A stretch of 64,000 nt of DNA from NCBI RefSeq assembly GCF_001426185.1, contig NZ_LMRP01000001.1, positions 1,032,765 through 1,096,764 on the forward strand, read 5' to 3'. Positions 1 through 8,903 of the stretch are shown here, one piece after another. Made by a program: the position numbers and the translations under genes. The stretch's first letter is position 1. The number at the start of each line of letters is the position of its first letter. This DNA comes from Rhodococcus sp. Leaf247. GTDB taxonomy: Bacteria > Actinomycetota > Actinomycetes > Mycobacteriales > Mycobacteriaceae. The notes under the pieces were generated by a model that worked only from the letters and a program-made list of their open reading frames with translations, had not been told where the DNA came from and ran no database searches.

Positions 1-279
1 CTCGTGGCCGGCGAGGGCGTTGAACTCCTCGATGCGCGCCTTGACGTCGTGTCGGGTGACGCGTTCACGATCGGCGATGGATCCGAGATCGACCTGGTGG
101 AGAACTCGCTCGTAGTCGACGATGGCCTCGGCCGGAACGTCGACACCCAACTCCGCCTGCGCGCGCAACACGGCGATCCACAGCTGGCGTTCGAGCACGA
201 TCTTGTGTTCGGGCGACCACAGCTGTGCCATGTCGGGGCTGGCGTAACGGTTGGCAAGGACATTCGGGATACGGCTCAC
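1..279 (-). CDS. purB: Adenylosuccinate lyase PurB, N-terminal part (cut by window edge)
   Basis: This is the first 93 codons of a minus-strand gene that continues beyond base 1. The protein begins MSRIPNVLANRYASPDM and continues with the WSPEHKIVLERQLW stretch typical of the N-terminal helical region of actinobacterial adenylosuccinate lyase. The enzyme cleaves SAICAR and adenylosuccinate to release fumarate in purine synthesis in the cytoplasm. The GTG at 279 is chosen because the reading matches the family start and no upstream ATG fits. The catalytic region lies outside the window. The purD gene three genes upstream on the same strand supports the call. Confidence 0.9.
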   Translation of the reverse strand, partial: MSRIPNVLANRYASPDMAQLWSPEHKIVLERQLWIAVLRAQAELGVDVPAEAIVDYERVLHQVDLGSIADRERVTRHDVKARIEEFNALAGHE

Positions 280-290
280 GAGCGGCCAGT

Positions 291-917
291 TTACGGCCCG
301 GCAGTCAGGGGTGCGTGACGGTCCACCGCGTCGAGCAGCACCTCGCGCGCACGCGCCCGCGGATCGCCTCCGCCCTCACCCAACGCGGCCATCACCACGC
401 CGTCGACCAGCGCCAACAACGGTCGCACATGGTCCCGGTCGGTGGGTCGCCCGGCGCAGGACAGTGCGTCGAGGAGCATGTCCTCGAGGTCCGCACGCAA
501 CCGGCAGTGCAGTTCCTGCAGTTGCGGATGACGCGCCGCGGCCAGCACTCGCTCGTACCGCGCGACCAGCAGATCGTGGCGGTCGATGTCGCTGTCGACG
601 GGTCCGATCAGCAGGTCGACCATCAGGTTCACGGTCCCGGCGGTGTCCAGCGCCGTCGGTGAGAAGCCGTCCATCTGCTGACGGATCAACTCGTGCTCCC
701 TGGCGCCGTTCAGTTCGGACGCATGGGTCACGAGGTCGTCGAGGGAGTCGAAATAGTAGGTAGTCGACGCCAGCGGAAGCCGAGCTTTCGCGGCGACGCT
801 GCGGTGCCGGACGGCGTCGTACCCCCCTGCGAGCAGCAGGTCGGCTGCTGCGGAGATGAGGGCTTCCCGCCGACGCCGACCCTTGGGCGTCGAGCGCGAA
901 GCGGAGCCGGTCGACAT
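291..917 (-). CDS. TetR-family transcriptional regulator
   Basis: The 208-residue protein has an N-terminal helix-turn-helix (GRRRREALISAAADLL, then VAAKARLPLASTTYYF at about residues 40-55) and an all-helical ligand domain, the usual TetR layout and length. The start at 917 (MSTGSASRSTPKG) is preferred over the ATG 18 bases upstream because the latter adds a short uncharged tail with no ribosome site. It sits 11 bases before purB and 57 bases after the aminotransferase gene on the same strand, so it may be co-transcribed with the purine genes. Its ligand and targets cannot be told from sequence. Confidence 0.85.
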   Translation of the reverse strand: MSTGSASRSTPKGRRRREALISAAADLLLAGGYDAVRHRSVAAKARLPLASTTYYFDSLDDLVTHASELNGAREHELIRQQMDGFSPTALDTAGTVNLMVDLLIGPVDSDIDRHDLLVARYERVLAAARHPQLQELHCRLRADLEDMLLDALSCAGRPTDRDHVRPLLALVDGVVMAALGEGGGDPRARAREVLLDAVDRHAPLTAGP

Positions 918-974
918 GGCTACACATGCTGCCACCGACTCGACGGCCGTCGAGGGGAAACGGCGGGATGCCGG

Positions 975-2132
975 TCAGCCTCGGAGGCGGGGCGCCAGTC
1001 GACGCAGTGCCTCCGACATGTCCTCCGTCGACCCGGCGAAGGAGAACCGCACCGTGTGATGACCGTCGACGATGTCGAAGTCCGCGCCGGGTACCACCGC
1101 GACTCCTGTCTCCCCGAGCACCTGCGCGCACCACTGCATCGAGTCGTCGGTCAGATGTGCGATGTCGGCGTAGGCGTAGAAGGCGCCGTCCGCCGGAGCC
1201 AGCCGCGTGATGCCGGCCGCGCGGAGCCCGCCGAGTAGCACGTCCCGGTTGTCGGCGTAGCGGCGCACGTGCCCGTCGAGCTCTGCGATCGACTCGTCCG
1301 AGAACGCCGCGACGGCCGCCAGTTGCGACACCGTCGGTGGGCACACGGTCATGTTCGACGCCAGTCGCTCCACCGCACGAGTGAGACTGCGCGGCAACAC
1401 CATCCAGCCGAGTCGCCATCCCGTCATGGAGAAGTACTTGGACACCGACCCGATGGAGACCGCCTGATCGGAGAACTCGCGCGCACTCCGTGTGTCTAGG
1501 TCCCCGTAGGAGATGCCGTGGTAGATCTCGTCGGAGATCAGCAGCGTTCCGTGCGCGTCGCACCAGCGCGCGAGCGCCTCCAGTTCGGCGGGATCGATGA
1601 TGGTGCCCGTCGGATTGGCCGGACTCGCGACGATCAGTCCCGCCGGAGGCTCGTCCAGGGCATCGAGCATCGCGACGGTCGGTTGGAAGCGCACGTCCTC
1701 GCCGCAGTCCAGCTCGATCACGCGTGCACCCAACGCCGACAACGTGTTTCGATAGGCGGGGTACCCGGGACGGGCCATCACCACCGTGTCTCCGGGATCG
1801 AAGGCCGCGAGGAACAGCAGTGTGAACGCACCCGACGAGCCGGTGGTGACCACGACGTCCTCGGCCTCTATCGCCACGCCGGTACGGCCGGTCAGGTACT
1901 CGGCGATGGTTCGACGCAGCACTGCCCTGCCGAGGGACTCCGAATACCCGATCACGTCCTCGTCCAGCGCTCGCCGCATCGCGTCGAGTACCGGGCGCGG
2001 CGCTCGCGTCGACGGCTGACCGGCCGCCAGGGACACCACGTCGCCGTGCGTCTCCTGCCGACGAGCGGCGGCGGCGAACACGTCCATGACGTGGAACGGC
2101 TCGATACGGGAGCGCCGACTGTCCGACCTCAT
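975..2132 (-). CDS. Pyridoxal-phosphate aminotransferase, class I/II
   Basis: This 385-residue fold-type I aminotransferase shows the expected motifs: NPTG near residue 173, SDEIYHG near 200, and SVSKYFSMTGWRLGW with the PLP-binding lysine near 232. The family transfers amino groups between amino acids and 2-oxo acids; AspC/AlaT-like specificities are the likeliest, but the substrate cannot be fixed. The ATG at 2132 lies one base after the purD stop codon, so the two are almost certainly translated from the same message. Its position inside a purine operon suggests a link to aspartate or glycine supply, which is inference. Confidence 0.85.
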   Translation of the reverse strand: MRSDSRRSRIEPFHVMDVFAAAARRQETHGDVVSLAAGQPSTRAPRPVLDAMRRALDEDVIGYSESLGRAVLRRTIAEYLTGRTGVAIEAEDVVVTTGSSGAFTLLFLAAFDPGDTVVMARPGYPAYRNTLSALGARVIELDCGEDVRFQPTVAMLDALDEPPAGLIVASPANPTGTIIDPAELEALARWCDAHGTLLISDEIYHGISYGDLDTRSAREFSDQAVSIGSVSKYFSMTGWRLGWMVLPRSLTRAVERLASNMTVCPPTVSQLAAVAAFSDESIAELDGHVRRYADNRDVLLGGLRAAGITRLAPADGAFYAYADIAHLTDDSMQWCAQVLGETGVAVVPGADFDIVDGHHTVRFSFAGSTEDMSEALRRLAPRLRG

Positions 2133-2133
2133 G

Positions 2134-3393
2134 TCAGGACGGGATCGCGATGTCGCCCCGCTCGGCTGCCAGCCCGATGTCGGTGCGGAAATGGCTGCCG
2201 GTCAACGACACGTGGGACAACACCTCGTAGGCGTCGGCGCGGGCCTCGGCCAGATCGGCACCCGTTCCGACCACGCTGAGCACCCGGCCGCCGGCCGACA
2301 CCAACGCCCCGTCCTTGCCCAGTGCGGTACCGGCGTGCAGCACCCCGGAACGGTCGGCGCCCGTGATGACATCCCCCGTCCGCGGGCGGCCCGGGTAGTT
2401 CTCGGCGGCCACGACGACCGTGACGGCCGACCCCGGCTTCCACTGCAGCGCAGGGAGGTCCGCCAACGTTCCCGTCGCGGTCGCCTTCAGAGCAGCCCCG
2501 ATCGGCGACTCGAGCAGGGCGAGCACCGCCTGTGTCTCGGGATCGCCGAAGCGACAGTTGAATTCGATGACAGCGGGGCCCTCGGCGTCGACGGCCAGAC
2601 CCGCGTACAGCAGTCCGGTGAACGGGCAGCCGCGCGCCACCATCTCGGCAGCGACGGGTACGACCACCTCGTCGACGATGCGCGTCACCATCTCCTGCGG
2701 CAGCCACGGCAACGGCGTGTACGCGCCCATACCGCCGGTGTTGGGGCCGACGTCACCGTCGCCGACTCGCTTGTGATCCTGTGCGGGCAGCAACGGAACC
2801 ACCGTCTCGCCGTCGACGAAGCAGAAGAGGGACACCTCGGGACCCGACAGGAACGACTCGAGCAGCACGGGATGGCCCAGCTCGAGCAGTTCCGCAGCGT
2901 GGGCGCGAGCCTTCATCCGATCGTCGGTGACGACGACGCCCTTGCCGGCGGCCAACCCGTCGTCCTTGACCACCCAGGTGGGGCCGAAGCGGTTGAGCGC
3001 CGCGTCGAGAAGCGCGGGGGTGTCCACTATCTCGCTGTGGGCTGTGCGGACTCCCGCCGACGCCATGACGTCCTTGGCGAAGGCCTTCGATCCCTCGATG
3101 CGTGCTGCTGCGGCGGACGGGCCGAAGCACGCGATGCCGGCCTCACGGACCGCGTCGGCCACTCCCAGGACGAGCGGAACCTCGGGACCGATGACGACCA
3201 GGTCGGCAGCACGCTCGCGGGCGAGCGCGACGACAGCCTCCGAGGACGCCACGTCCACCGCGAAGGTCGGCGCGATCGTCGCGATCCCCGCGTTGCCGGG
3301 GGCGCACATCACCGCGCTGACGTCGGGATCGGCCGCGAGGGCGATGAGCAGGGCATGTTCACGGGCTCCGGAACCGATGACGAGTACTCGCAC
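2134..3393 (-). CDS. purD: Phosphoribosylamine-glycine ligase PurD
   Basis: PurD (GARS) joins phosphoribosylamine to glycine using ATP, the second step of purine synthesis. The 419-residue protein begins [15 protein letters not shown] (pre-ATP-grasp domain), then has the ATP-grasp core ([42 protein letters not shown]) and a C-terminal domain with [14 protein letters not shown] residues. The GTG at 3393 is chosen because homologues start exactly at the RVLVIGSG strand; the longer upstream reading is unlike the family. It is followed closely by the aminotransferase gene and shares its upstream region with the divergent lipoprotein gene. Confidence 0.95.
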   Translation of the reverse strand: MRVLVIGSGAREHALLIALAADPDVSAVMCAPGNAGIATIAPTFAVDVASSEAVVALARERAADLVVIGPEVPLVLGVADAVREAGIACFGPSAAAARIEGSKAFAKDVMASAGVRTAHSEIVDTPALLDAALNRFGPTWVVKDDGLAAGKGVVVTDDRMKARAHAAELLELGHPVLLESFLSGPEVSLFCFVDGETVVPLLPAQDHKRVGDGDVGPNTGGMGAYTPLPWLPQEMVTRIVDEVVVPVAAEMVARGCPFTGLLYAGLAVDAEGPAVIEFNCRFGDPETQAVLALLESPIGAALKATATGTLADLPALQWKPGSAVTVVVAAENYPGRPRTGDVITGADRSGVLHAGTALGKDGALVSAGGRVLSVVGTGADLAEARADAYEVLSHVSLTGSHFRTDIGLAAERGDIAIPS

Positions 3394-3458
3394 GAGAGCA
3401 GCGTACTGGCACGCGCACTGCGACCTCGACTCCGCGACCGGCATGCTGTTATTGTCGT

Positions 3459-3470
3459 TATTCCGGAATA
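3459..3470. promoter_or_regulatory. AT-rich palindrome between purD and the lipoprotein gene
   Basis: TATTCCGGAATA is a perfect 12-base palindrome inside a locally AT-rich patch, and the flanks extend the symmetry (CG-n-12-n-CG). It lies between the divergent starts at 3393 and 3501, where promoters of both genes should be. An operator role is inference; no regulator is assigned. Confidence 0.35.
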
Positions 3471-3500
3471 TCGTAATAGCCGAACACATGGAGGACGTCG

Positions 3501-4592
3501 ATGATCAGGACCGTCACAGTGCTCACCGCCCTGTCCGCCGTTCTTGCGGGATGCACCGCCGCGACCCCCGACTCCGACAGCGCATCGGACACCACGGTGT
3601 GTTCGGCAGCCCCTGCCGCCGACGTCACGACGCCGGACGGGTGGATCGGCCTGGCGGCCGAGAATCCCGACACGGTGTCGTTCTCCGTCGACGACGGCCG
3701 CGGCACCACCGCCGTGCACGCGGCGGACCGCGATCAGCCGTTGGCGTCGGCGGTCAAGGTGGTGCACCTCGGCGCGTACGCCCGTGCGGTCGCCTCCGGG
3801 GTACTCGATCCGGACGAGCAGGTGCCGGTGTCCGAATGGCAGCGCTGGTACGCCCCGGGAACGGACGGCGGAGCACATATCGCCGCGCTGGACCGCCTGG
3901 GCATCGCCCACGACTCGACGGTTGCGCTGGACCCCGCCGCGACCGTTCGCCTGGACGACATGGTCTCCGCGATGGTCCGCGAGAGCGACAACACTGTCCC
4001 CGACTATCTCCGTTACCGCCTCGGAGACGACGCCCTGCGGGATGCCGCCGCAGCGGGCGGGTGGACCGACTTCGAGCCACCGACTCTCATCGGCACGACG
4101 ATCGGCGTCTTCGATCGCGATGTCCCGGCCGACCAGCTGTGGCCGCTCACCCAGCGATTCGCTTTCGACACGGACTTCCGAGCGACGTACGGCCAGGACT
4201 CGGCGCCCACGACCGAGTCCGACCTGGTCGACTACTTCGACCGCGTCGGGCCACGGGGATCGGCCGCCGACCTGGCCCGCTTCTACGGCGCCATTGCCGA
4301 CGGCTCGTTCGGCCCGGGCGTGGACGACGTGCGGCGTCAGCTCGAGTATCAGGAGCCGCCGGACGGGTTCACGGCCATGGGATTCAAGGGCGGCAGCCTC
4401 CCCGGAGTGCTGACGCAGGCATTCGAGTTCCGCAGGTCCGACGGTTCCGACGCCGTTGCCGTGTGGCTCACCAGCGGGATGGACACCGCCGAATACACCG
4501 CCGCGGTGTCCAATCTCGCGGCCCAGCAGGGACTGCTGCTGCAGGCGGTCTCGGATCCCGCGACGCTGGAACGGATAGCCTGCGTGTCGTGA
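3501..4592 (+). CDS. Class A beta-lactamase/DD-peptidase-like lipoprotein
   Basis: A signal peptide ends in the lipobox LAGC (Cys 18), so the 363-residue protein should be lipid-anchored outside the membrane. The body has the three motifs of serine beta-lactamases in order: SAVK (Ser 83, Lys 86), SDN (162-164) and KGG (296-298) in place of KTG. The fold acts on beta-lactams or peptidoglycan peptides; here the substrate is unknown and the KGG variant makes a true beta-lactamase uncertain. A GGAGG ribosome site precedes the ATG. The stop overlaps the start of the ArsR-type gene by four bases, so the pair is co-translated. Confidence 0.8.
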   Translation: MIRTVTVLTALSAVLAGCTAATPDSDSASDTTVCSAAPAADVTTPDGWIGLAAENPDTVSFSVDDGRGTTAVHAADRDQPLASAVKVVHLGAYARAVASGVLDPDEQVPVSEWQRWYAPGTDGGAHIAALDRLGIAHDSTVALDPAATVRLDDMVSAMVRESDNTVPDYLRYRLGDDALRDAAAAGGWTDFEPPTLIGTTIGVFDRDVPADQLWPLTQRFAFDTDFRATYGQDSAPTTESDLVDYFDRVGPRGSAADLARFYGAIADGSFGPGVDDVRRQLEYQEPPDGFTAMGFKGGSLPGVLTQAFEFRRSDGSDAVAVWLTSGMDTAEYTAAVSNLAAQQGLLLQAVSDPATLERIACVS

Positions 4593-5056
4593 ACGACGAA
4601 CCGGATCTCGCCGAGAGGGTGGCGGCCCTGGAGGCCCGCGTCGCCGCGCTGGAGGGATCCGGTGGTGAGGCATCACCCGGCACCGGCGGCTCGATCTCCT
4701 ACGCGGGCGACGTTCACCTGTCCGGCGACGTCTCCTGGTCCATCGGCTACTCCCCCGACGGCGTTCTGAACCTGCCGCCGGATCGGTCGGTCGAGGTCCT
4801 GGCCGCGCTGGGGCACCCGGTGCGTTTCGCCGTCGTCCGCGCGCTGCTGCACGGCCCTGCCACCGCAACCGACCTGCAGTCCGCGGTCGGGTTGTCCTCG
4901 GTGGGCCAGCTCTACCACCACCTGAAGACACTGACGTCCGCCCGCGTCGTCGAGCAGCACGGCCGCGGGGACTACCGCCTGGCACCGAAGACCGTCGTTC
5001 CGGCGCTGGTGTTGATGCTGGCGTCCGCGGACGTCGCCGGCGAGCTGACACGATGA
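4589..5056 (+). CDS. ArsR/SmtB-type winged-helix regulator
   Basis: A GTG start at 4589 overlaps the preceding stop (GTGA). The 155-residue protein opens with a short heptad-like stretch (LAERVAALEARVAALEG), then a glycine-rich linker, then a winged helix: VEVLAALGHPVRFAVVRALLHG, ATDLQSAVGLSSVGQLYHHLKTL, ARVVEQHGRGDYRLAP. That is the ArsR core. No metal-binding ELCVC motif is present, so it is probably not a metal sensor. It may regulate the lipoprotein gene it is coupled to. The N-terminal coil suggests oligomerisation beyond the usual dimer. Confidence 0.75.
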   Translation: MNDEPDLAERVAALEARVAALEGSGGEASPGTGGSISYAGDVHLSGDVSWSIGYSPDGVLNLPPDRSVEVLAALGHPVRFAVVRALLHGPATATDLQSAVGLSSVGQLYHHLKTLTSARVVEQHGRGDYRLAPKTVVPALVLMLASADVAGELTR

Positions 5057-5057
5057 G

Positions 5058-5104
5058 AATCCGGTGCGGAAATGTTCGTCACGCGAACGTTTCCGCACCG
5101 GATT
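5058..5104. terminator. Long hairpin between convergent genes
   Basis: Two 21-base arms (5058-5078 and 5084-5104) pair with one G-U wobble around the 5-base loop TCACG. It starts two bases after the regulator stop and ends 13 bases before the stop of the convergent glycosyltransferase gene. There is no T-run on either side, so it may act as a bidirectional, partly intrinsic terminator or as an mRNA 3' end protector. Confidence 0.65.
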
Positions 5105-5117
5105 GCCGGCCAGGTCC

Positions 5118-7109
5118 TCAGGCGGTCAGGTCGTACAGCGTCACGTTGTCCACCGTCTGTGCGGTGAAGTTCGCTGTCACCCACTCGCTGATCTCCGCGG
5201 AGGTTCCGGAGTCGCGGCCACCCATGCCGCCGCCGGCGATGAACCAGTGGATCTCGCCCTGCTGCACGTAGGCCTGGAACTGCGCCAGCGTCGGTGACGG
5301 ATCGCTGCCGTTGAACCCACCGATCGGCATGACCGGGTCCTGCGTCGCCAACTGGTACCCGGACGCCGAGTTCGACCCGATCGCCGCAGCAACCCAGGTG
5401 TAGCTGTCCGCGTCCTCCGCGAGCAGCTCGGTCAGTTCCGCGCTCGGCGTGCTGCCGCTGAGCAGTCCGCCCATACCGCCGCCGTCCGCGCCGCCGGGCA
5501 TCGCACCGGTCGGAGCTTGGGCTCCCGGAACCTGACCTGCAGGAGCCTGACCACCCGGAGCCTGACCACCCGGAGCCTGACCGGCACGCATTCCGCGGCC
5601 GTCGTCCCTACCGCCTCCGCGGCCGAAGCCCATGCCGCCGCTGTTCGGGCCCGCGGTGACGATGGAACCTTGGTGAGCGGTCGCGATGGTGTCCACCGCG
5701 TAGGCCGTGGGTCCGGCAAGTCCGGCGAACAGAGCGGCCAGCACAGCCACCGTCGCGAGGCGACCACGGGTGAGGCGGGGAATCAGCAGGGCCACGATCG
5801 CGAATACCCCGACCACGGCGACGACGACCTTCAGCCACGGCACGAATGTCGCACTGCGCGAGAGCAACACCCACTCGGTGACGACGGTTGCGGCCATCGC
5901 CACAGCAAGAACGAGACGGGTCCAGTACTGCTCACGTGCCCGCCACAACGCGACGCTGCCCATGCCCACGACGGCGGCGACAGCAGGTGCCAGCGCCACG
6001 GTGTAGTACGAGTGGAAGATGCCGGCCATGAAGCTGAACGTCAGTCCGGTCACCAGCAGCCACAGTCCCCACACCACCAGCGCAGCACGGCGGGCGTCGG
6101 CACGAGGAGCCCTGCCCCGCAGGACGATCGCGGCGACACCGAGTATCAACGCGGCCGGGATCAGCCAGGCGATCTGGCCGCCCTGGGACGAGTCGAACAC
6201 CCTGGTGATGCCGGTTTCACCCCACATGCTCCCGCCGCCGGTGCCGCCACCCGGTGTGACCGATCCGGTCTCTTCACCGTTGAGTCGACCGAGGCCGTTG
6301 TAGCCGAGCGTGAGTTCGAGGATCGAGTTGTTCTGCGAGCCACCGATCCAGGGGCGTGACGACGCGGGCCACAGTTCGACGATCGCGATCCACCAGCCTG
6401 CGGCGACGATCATGGCGCCGAGCGAGACGAACAACTGCCCGATGCGGGCGCGTACCGATACCGGTCCCGCGAACAGGTAGGTCGCGGCGATCGGTGGCAC
6501 GACGAGCATGACCTGGAGTTGCTTGGTCAGGAAGCCGAAGCCGACGAACACTCCGACGAGAACCAACCATCGGGTGCGACCGTCCTCCACCGCGCGCAGC
6601 ATCGCCCACACCGCCGCGATCATCAAAAAGCTGAGCAGGGCATCCGGATTGTTGAACCGGAACATCAGAGCCGCAACGGGAGTCACGGCCAGGACCAGTC
6701 CGGCGAGCAGACCGGCCGCCGGACCGAACTGGCGGCGGACCGTGCGCCACATCAGCGCCACGGACGCCGCACCGAGCAGGACCTGCGGCACCAGGATCGC
6801 CCAGGAGTTCAGGCCGAAGACTCGGACCGACAGTTCCATCAGCCACAGCGACATCGGGGGCTTGTCGACGGTGATGGAATTGGCCGCGTCGGACGAGCCG
6901 AAGAAGAAGGCCTCCCAGGATTGCGAACCTGCCTGTACCGCAGCGGAGTAGAACGAGTTGGCCCACCCGTTGCTGCTCAGGTTCAGCAGGTAGGCGACGG
7001 CCGTACCGACGATCAGGACGGTAGCGGCGATGGGCTCCCACCGGCGATGGCGGGACGGCGGCGTGTAGCCGCGGGCATGATCTTCGGGAGCGGTGACGAG
7101 AGTGGTCAT
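5118..7109 (-). CDS. GT39/ArnT-like membrane glycosyltransferase (YkcB-like)
   Basis: The 663-residue protein has a multi-pass membrane core with the acidic first loop (FFGSSDAANSITVDKPPMSLWLME) typical of polyprenyl-phosphate-sugar glycosyltransferases of the PMT/ArnT superfamily. About ten hydrophobic helices follow, then a glycine/alanine/proline-rich linker with GQAPG repeats near residues 510-555, then a soluble extracytoplasmic domain ending DNVTLYDLTA. It is expected to move a sugar from a lipid carrier to an acceptor outside the membrane. The ATG overlaps the stop of the upstream GT2-GtrA gene (ATGA), which probably makes the lipid-linked sugar; the pair resembles Bacillus YkcB/YkcC. 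The sugar and acceptor are unknown. Confidence 0.85.
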   Translation of the reverse strand: MTTLVTAPEDHARGYTPPSRHRRWEPIAATVLIVGTAVAYLLNLSSNGWANSFYSAAVQAGSQSWEAFFFGSSDAANSITVDKPPMSLWLMELSVRVFGLNSWAILVPQVLLGAASVALMWRTVRRQFGPAAGLLAGLVLAVTPVAALMFRFNNPDALLSFLMIAAVWAMLRAVEDGRTRWLVLVGVFVGFGFLTKQLQVMLVVPPIAATYLFAGPVSVRARIGQLFVSLGAMIVAAGWWIAIVELWPASSRPWIGGSQNNSILELTLGYNGLGRLNGEETGSVTPGGGTGGGSMWGETGITRVFDSSQGGQIAWLIPAALILGVAAIVLRGRAPRADARRAALVVWGLWLLVTGLTFSFMAGIFHSYYTVALAPAVAAVVGMGSVALWRAREQYWTRLVLAVAMAATVVTEWVLLSRSATFVPWLKVVVAVVGVFAIVALLIPRLTRGRLATVAVLAALFAGLAGPTAYAVDTIATAHQGSIVTAGPNSGGMGFGRGGGRDDGRGMRAGQAPGGQAPGGQAPAGQVPGAQAPTGAMPGGADGGGMGGLLSGSTPSAELTELLAEDADSYTWVAAAIGSNSASGYQLATQDPVMPIGGFNGSDPSPTLAQFQAYVQQGEIHWFIAGGGMGGRDSGTSAEISEWVTANFTAQTVDNVTLYDLTA

Positions 7110-8365
7110 CGGTTCGTGTCCATATCTGTCGTAGAAGTATCGGTCGTCGAAGTACGGAAGACCCATCGCAAGGCGATGAAGCGGGTGACGGTGGCAACCA
7201 GATTGGCGAGGACGAGGACCGCCAGCTCGAGGTGCTTCGACGCATCCGGGAGCCAGTCGTGCAGCGCGAACAGGGAGCCGGCGGTGATGAGCCAGCCGAC
7301 GACGAATACCGCGAGTCCCTGGAGGTGATGGGTCGCTGCGCCGCCGGAACCGCGGACGCCGAAGGTGAAGGCGCGGTTGGCCGCTGTGTTCAGCACGGCC
7401 GTCACGAGCAGTGCAACGAAGTTCGCGCCCTGGGCGCCGAGCACGGTGTGCAACATCAGATACAGCACCGCGTAGGCGACGGTGCTGGCGACTCCGACGA
7501 GACCGAACCGGACCAGTTGTCCGACCATGCCCACGGGAACTCCTGTCACCGGACCGATCGGCTCCCGCCCCAGGCTGCGACGCAGGTCCGCCACCGGGAG
7601 TACGCCCGTGGCGAGTGCTCGACCGACGCGCCAGCACCCTTTGAGATCGGCGACGGCCGTGTCGACGATGTCGACGCTCGAGCGGGGATCGTCGATCCAG
7701 TCCACGGGCACCTCGTGGATCCGCAGCCCGACACGTTCGGCAATCACCAGCAACTCCGTGTCGAAGAACCATCCGGCGTCCTCGACGAGCGGCAGGATCT
7801 TCCGGGCGACGTCGGTGCGGATCGCCTTGAATCCGCACTGGGCGTCGGAGAACTTCGCGCGCAACGACGTGCGGAGGATCACGTTGTAGCTGCGAGAGAT
7901 GAACTCTCGCTTGGCTCCTCGGACGACCCGCGACGACGTCGCCAGGCGGGACCCGATGGCCAGGTCCGAGTGGCCGGATGCAAGCGGTGCCAGGAGCGGC
8001 ATGAGCGCTCGTAGATCGGTGGACAGGTCCACGTCCATGTAGGCCACGATGTCGGCGTCCGACTCGAGCCACACCGCCTTGAGTGCTCGGCCGCGCCCCT
8101 TCTCGTCGAGATGACGGACTGCGACCCCGTCGAGTTCCGCGGCGAGCCGCTCGGCGATGGCGCGCGTCTCGTCGGTACTCGCGTTGTCGGCGACGGTGAT
8201 GCGCGTGGAATAGGGGACATCGACGGCGAGGTAGGCGTGCAGCCGGCGCACACACGCCTCGATGCCGTCCTGCTCGTTGTAGACGGGAACGACGACCTCG
8301 ACGGTGGCCACACCCCCGCGCCGCCGCGCCCGGAACTCCGGCCGTTCGATGGAATCAGTTGTCAT
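7106..8365 (-). CDS. GT2 polyprenyl-phosphate glycosyltransferase fused to a GtrA domain
   Basis: Residues about 20-260 form a GT-A fold (VEVVVPVYNEQDGIEACV; VADNASTDETRAIAERL; YMDVDLSTDL; IGSRLA; DAQCGFKAIR) like dolichol-phosphate mannose synthase. Residues about 285-410 are a four-helix GtrA domain (LVRFGLVGVASTVAYAVLY; FVALLVTAVLNTAANRAFTF). The GT2 part loads a sugar onto a polyprenyl phosphate inside the cell and GtrA proteins help flip such lipids. The gene is first in a two-gene operon with the GT39 enzyme, so it likely supplies that enzyme's donor. The start ATG at 8365 follows the CCCGGG-rich control region shared with the HIT gene. Confidence 0.88.
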   Translation of the reverse strand: MTTDSIERPEFRARRRGGVATVEVVVPVYNEQDGIEACVRRLHAYLAVDVPYSTRITVADNASTDETRAIAERLAAELDGVAVRHLDEKGRGRALKAVWLESDADIVAYMDVDLSTDLRALMPLLAPLASGHSDLAIGSRLATSSRVVRGAKREFISRSYNVILRTSLRAKFSDAQCGFKAIRTDVARKILPLVEDAGWFFDTELLVIAERVGLRIHEVPVDWIDDPRSSVDIVDTAVADLKGCWRVGRALATGVLPVADLRRSLGREPIGPVTGVPVGMVGQLVRFGLVGVASTVAYAVLYLMLHTVLGAQGANFVALLVTAVLNTAANRAFTFGVRGSGGAATHHLQGLAVFVVGWLITAGSLFALHDWLPDASKHLELAVLVLANLVATVTRFIALRWVFRTSTTDTSTTDMDTNR

Positions 8366-8387
8366 GACCTGAACACTCGCTCCGCGC

Positions 8388-8426
8388 CCCGGGACCGCCC
8401 CGGGCTCGACCCGGGAGTTACCCGGG
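8388..8426. repeat. Four CCCGGG hexamers at helical spacing
   Basis: CCCGGG occurs at 8388, 8398, 8410 and 8421, that is every 10-12 bases, about one helical turn apart. The array lies between the divergent starts at 8365 and 8475. Each hexamer is self-complementary, so a regulator could bind successive sites on one DNA face. High GC makes single copies common, but four in phase within 39 bases are not expected by chance. Confidence 0.45.
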
Positions 8427-8462
8427 AGCGTCAGGCCACCGCGCAGGACCGCGCCCGACCAT

Positions 8463-8468
8463 TACAGT
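8463..8468 (+). promoter_or_regulatory. -10 element of the HIT gene, leaderless
   Basis: TACAGT fits the actinobacterial TANNNT -10 hexamer and stands 6 bases before the ATG at 8475, so transcription should start at the ATG itself. No ribosome site precedes the gene, consistent with a leaderless message. Confidence 0.5.
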
Positions 8469-8474
8469 CGCATC

Positions 8475-8903
8475 ATGGCATCCGTGTTCAGCGCAATCAT
8501 CGCCGGCGACATCCCCGGTCGCTTCGTCTGGGAGGACGACGACGTGGTCGGGTTCCTCACCATCGCCCCGGTCACGCAGGGCCACACGTTGATCGTTCCC
8601 CGAGCGGAGATCGATCAGTGGCAGGACATCGATCCCGCCACGTTCGGCGCTCTCACGTCCGTCGCGCAGACGGTGGGCAAGGCGGTGCGCACAGCATTCG
8701 GGGCGCCGCGTGCCGGGTTGTTGATCGCCGGTCTCGAGGTGCCGCACCTGCACCTGCACGTCTTCCCGGCGTTCGACATGGCCGACTTCGACATCACGAA
8801 GGCCGACACCTCACCGTCGCCCGAGTCGTTGGACGAGGCACAGGAGAAGATCACGGCTGCCCTCACCTCGTTCGGTCACGGTCAGCACGTTCCGACGCGC
8901 TGA
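8475..8903 (+). CDS. HIT-family nucleotide hydrolase/transferase
   Basis: The 142-residue protein is full length for the histidine-triad family and carries the catalytic triad HLHLHVFP at residues 91-98, plus the N-terminal [20 protein letters not shown] and [10 protein letters not shown] segments that form the nucleotide pocket. HIT proteins hydrolyse adenosine 5'-phosphoramidate-like or dinucleoside compounds. The exact substrate here is unknown. Its last 41 bases overlap the tail of the convergent LysR-family gene. It is transcribed divergently from the glycosyltransferase pair. Confidence 0.9.
   Translation: MASVFSAIIAGDIPGRFVWEDDDVVGFLTIAPVTQGHTLIVPRAEIDQWQDIDPATFGALTSVAQTVGKAVRTAFGAPRAGLLIAGLEVPHLHLHVFPAFDMADFDITKADTSPSPESLDEAQEKITAALTSFGHGQHVPTR

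Noticed and set aside
4..318. 104-residue plus-strand frame at the left edge
   Set aside because: It lies antisense to the clear PurB N terminus and has no family features.
5118..8255. 1045-codon minus-strand frame
   Set aside because: Only its 3' part from 7109 is the glycosyltransferase; the rest is an out-of-frame reading of the GT2-GtrA gene.
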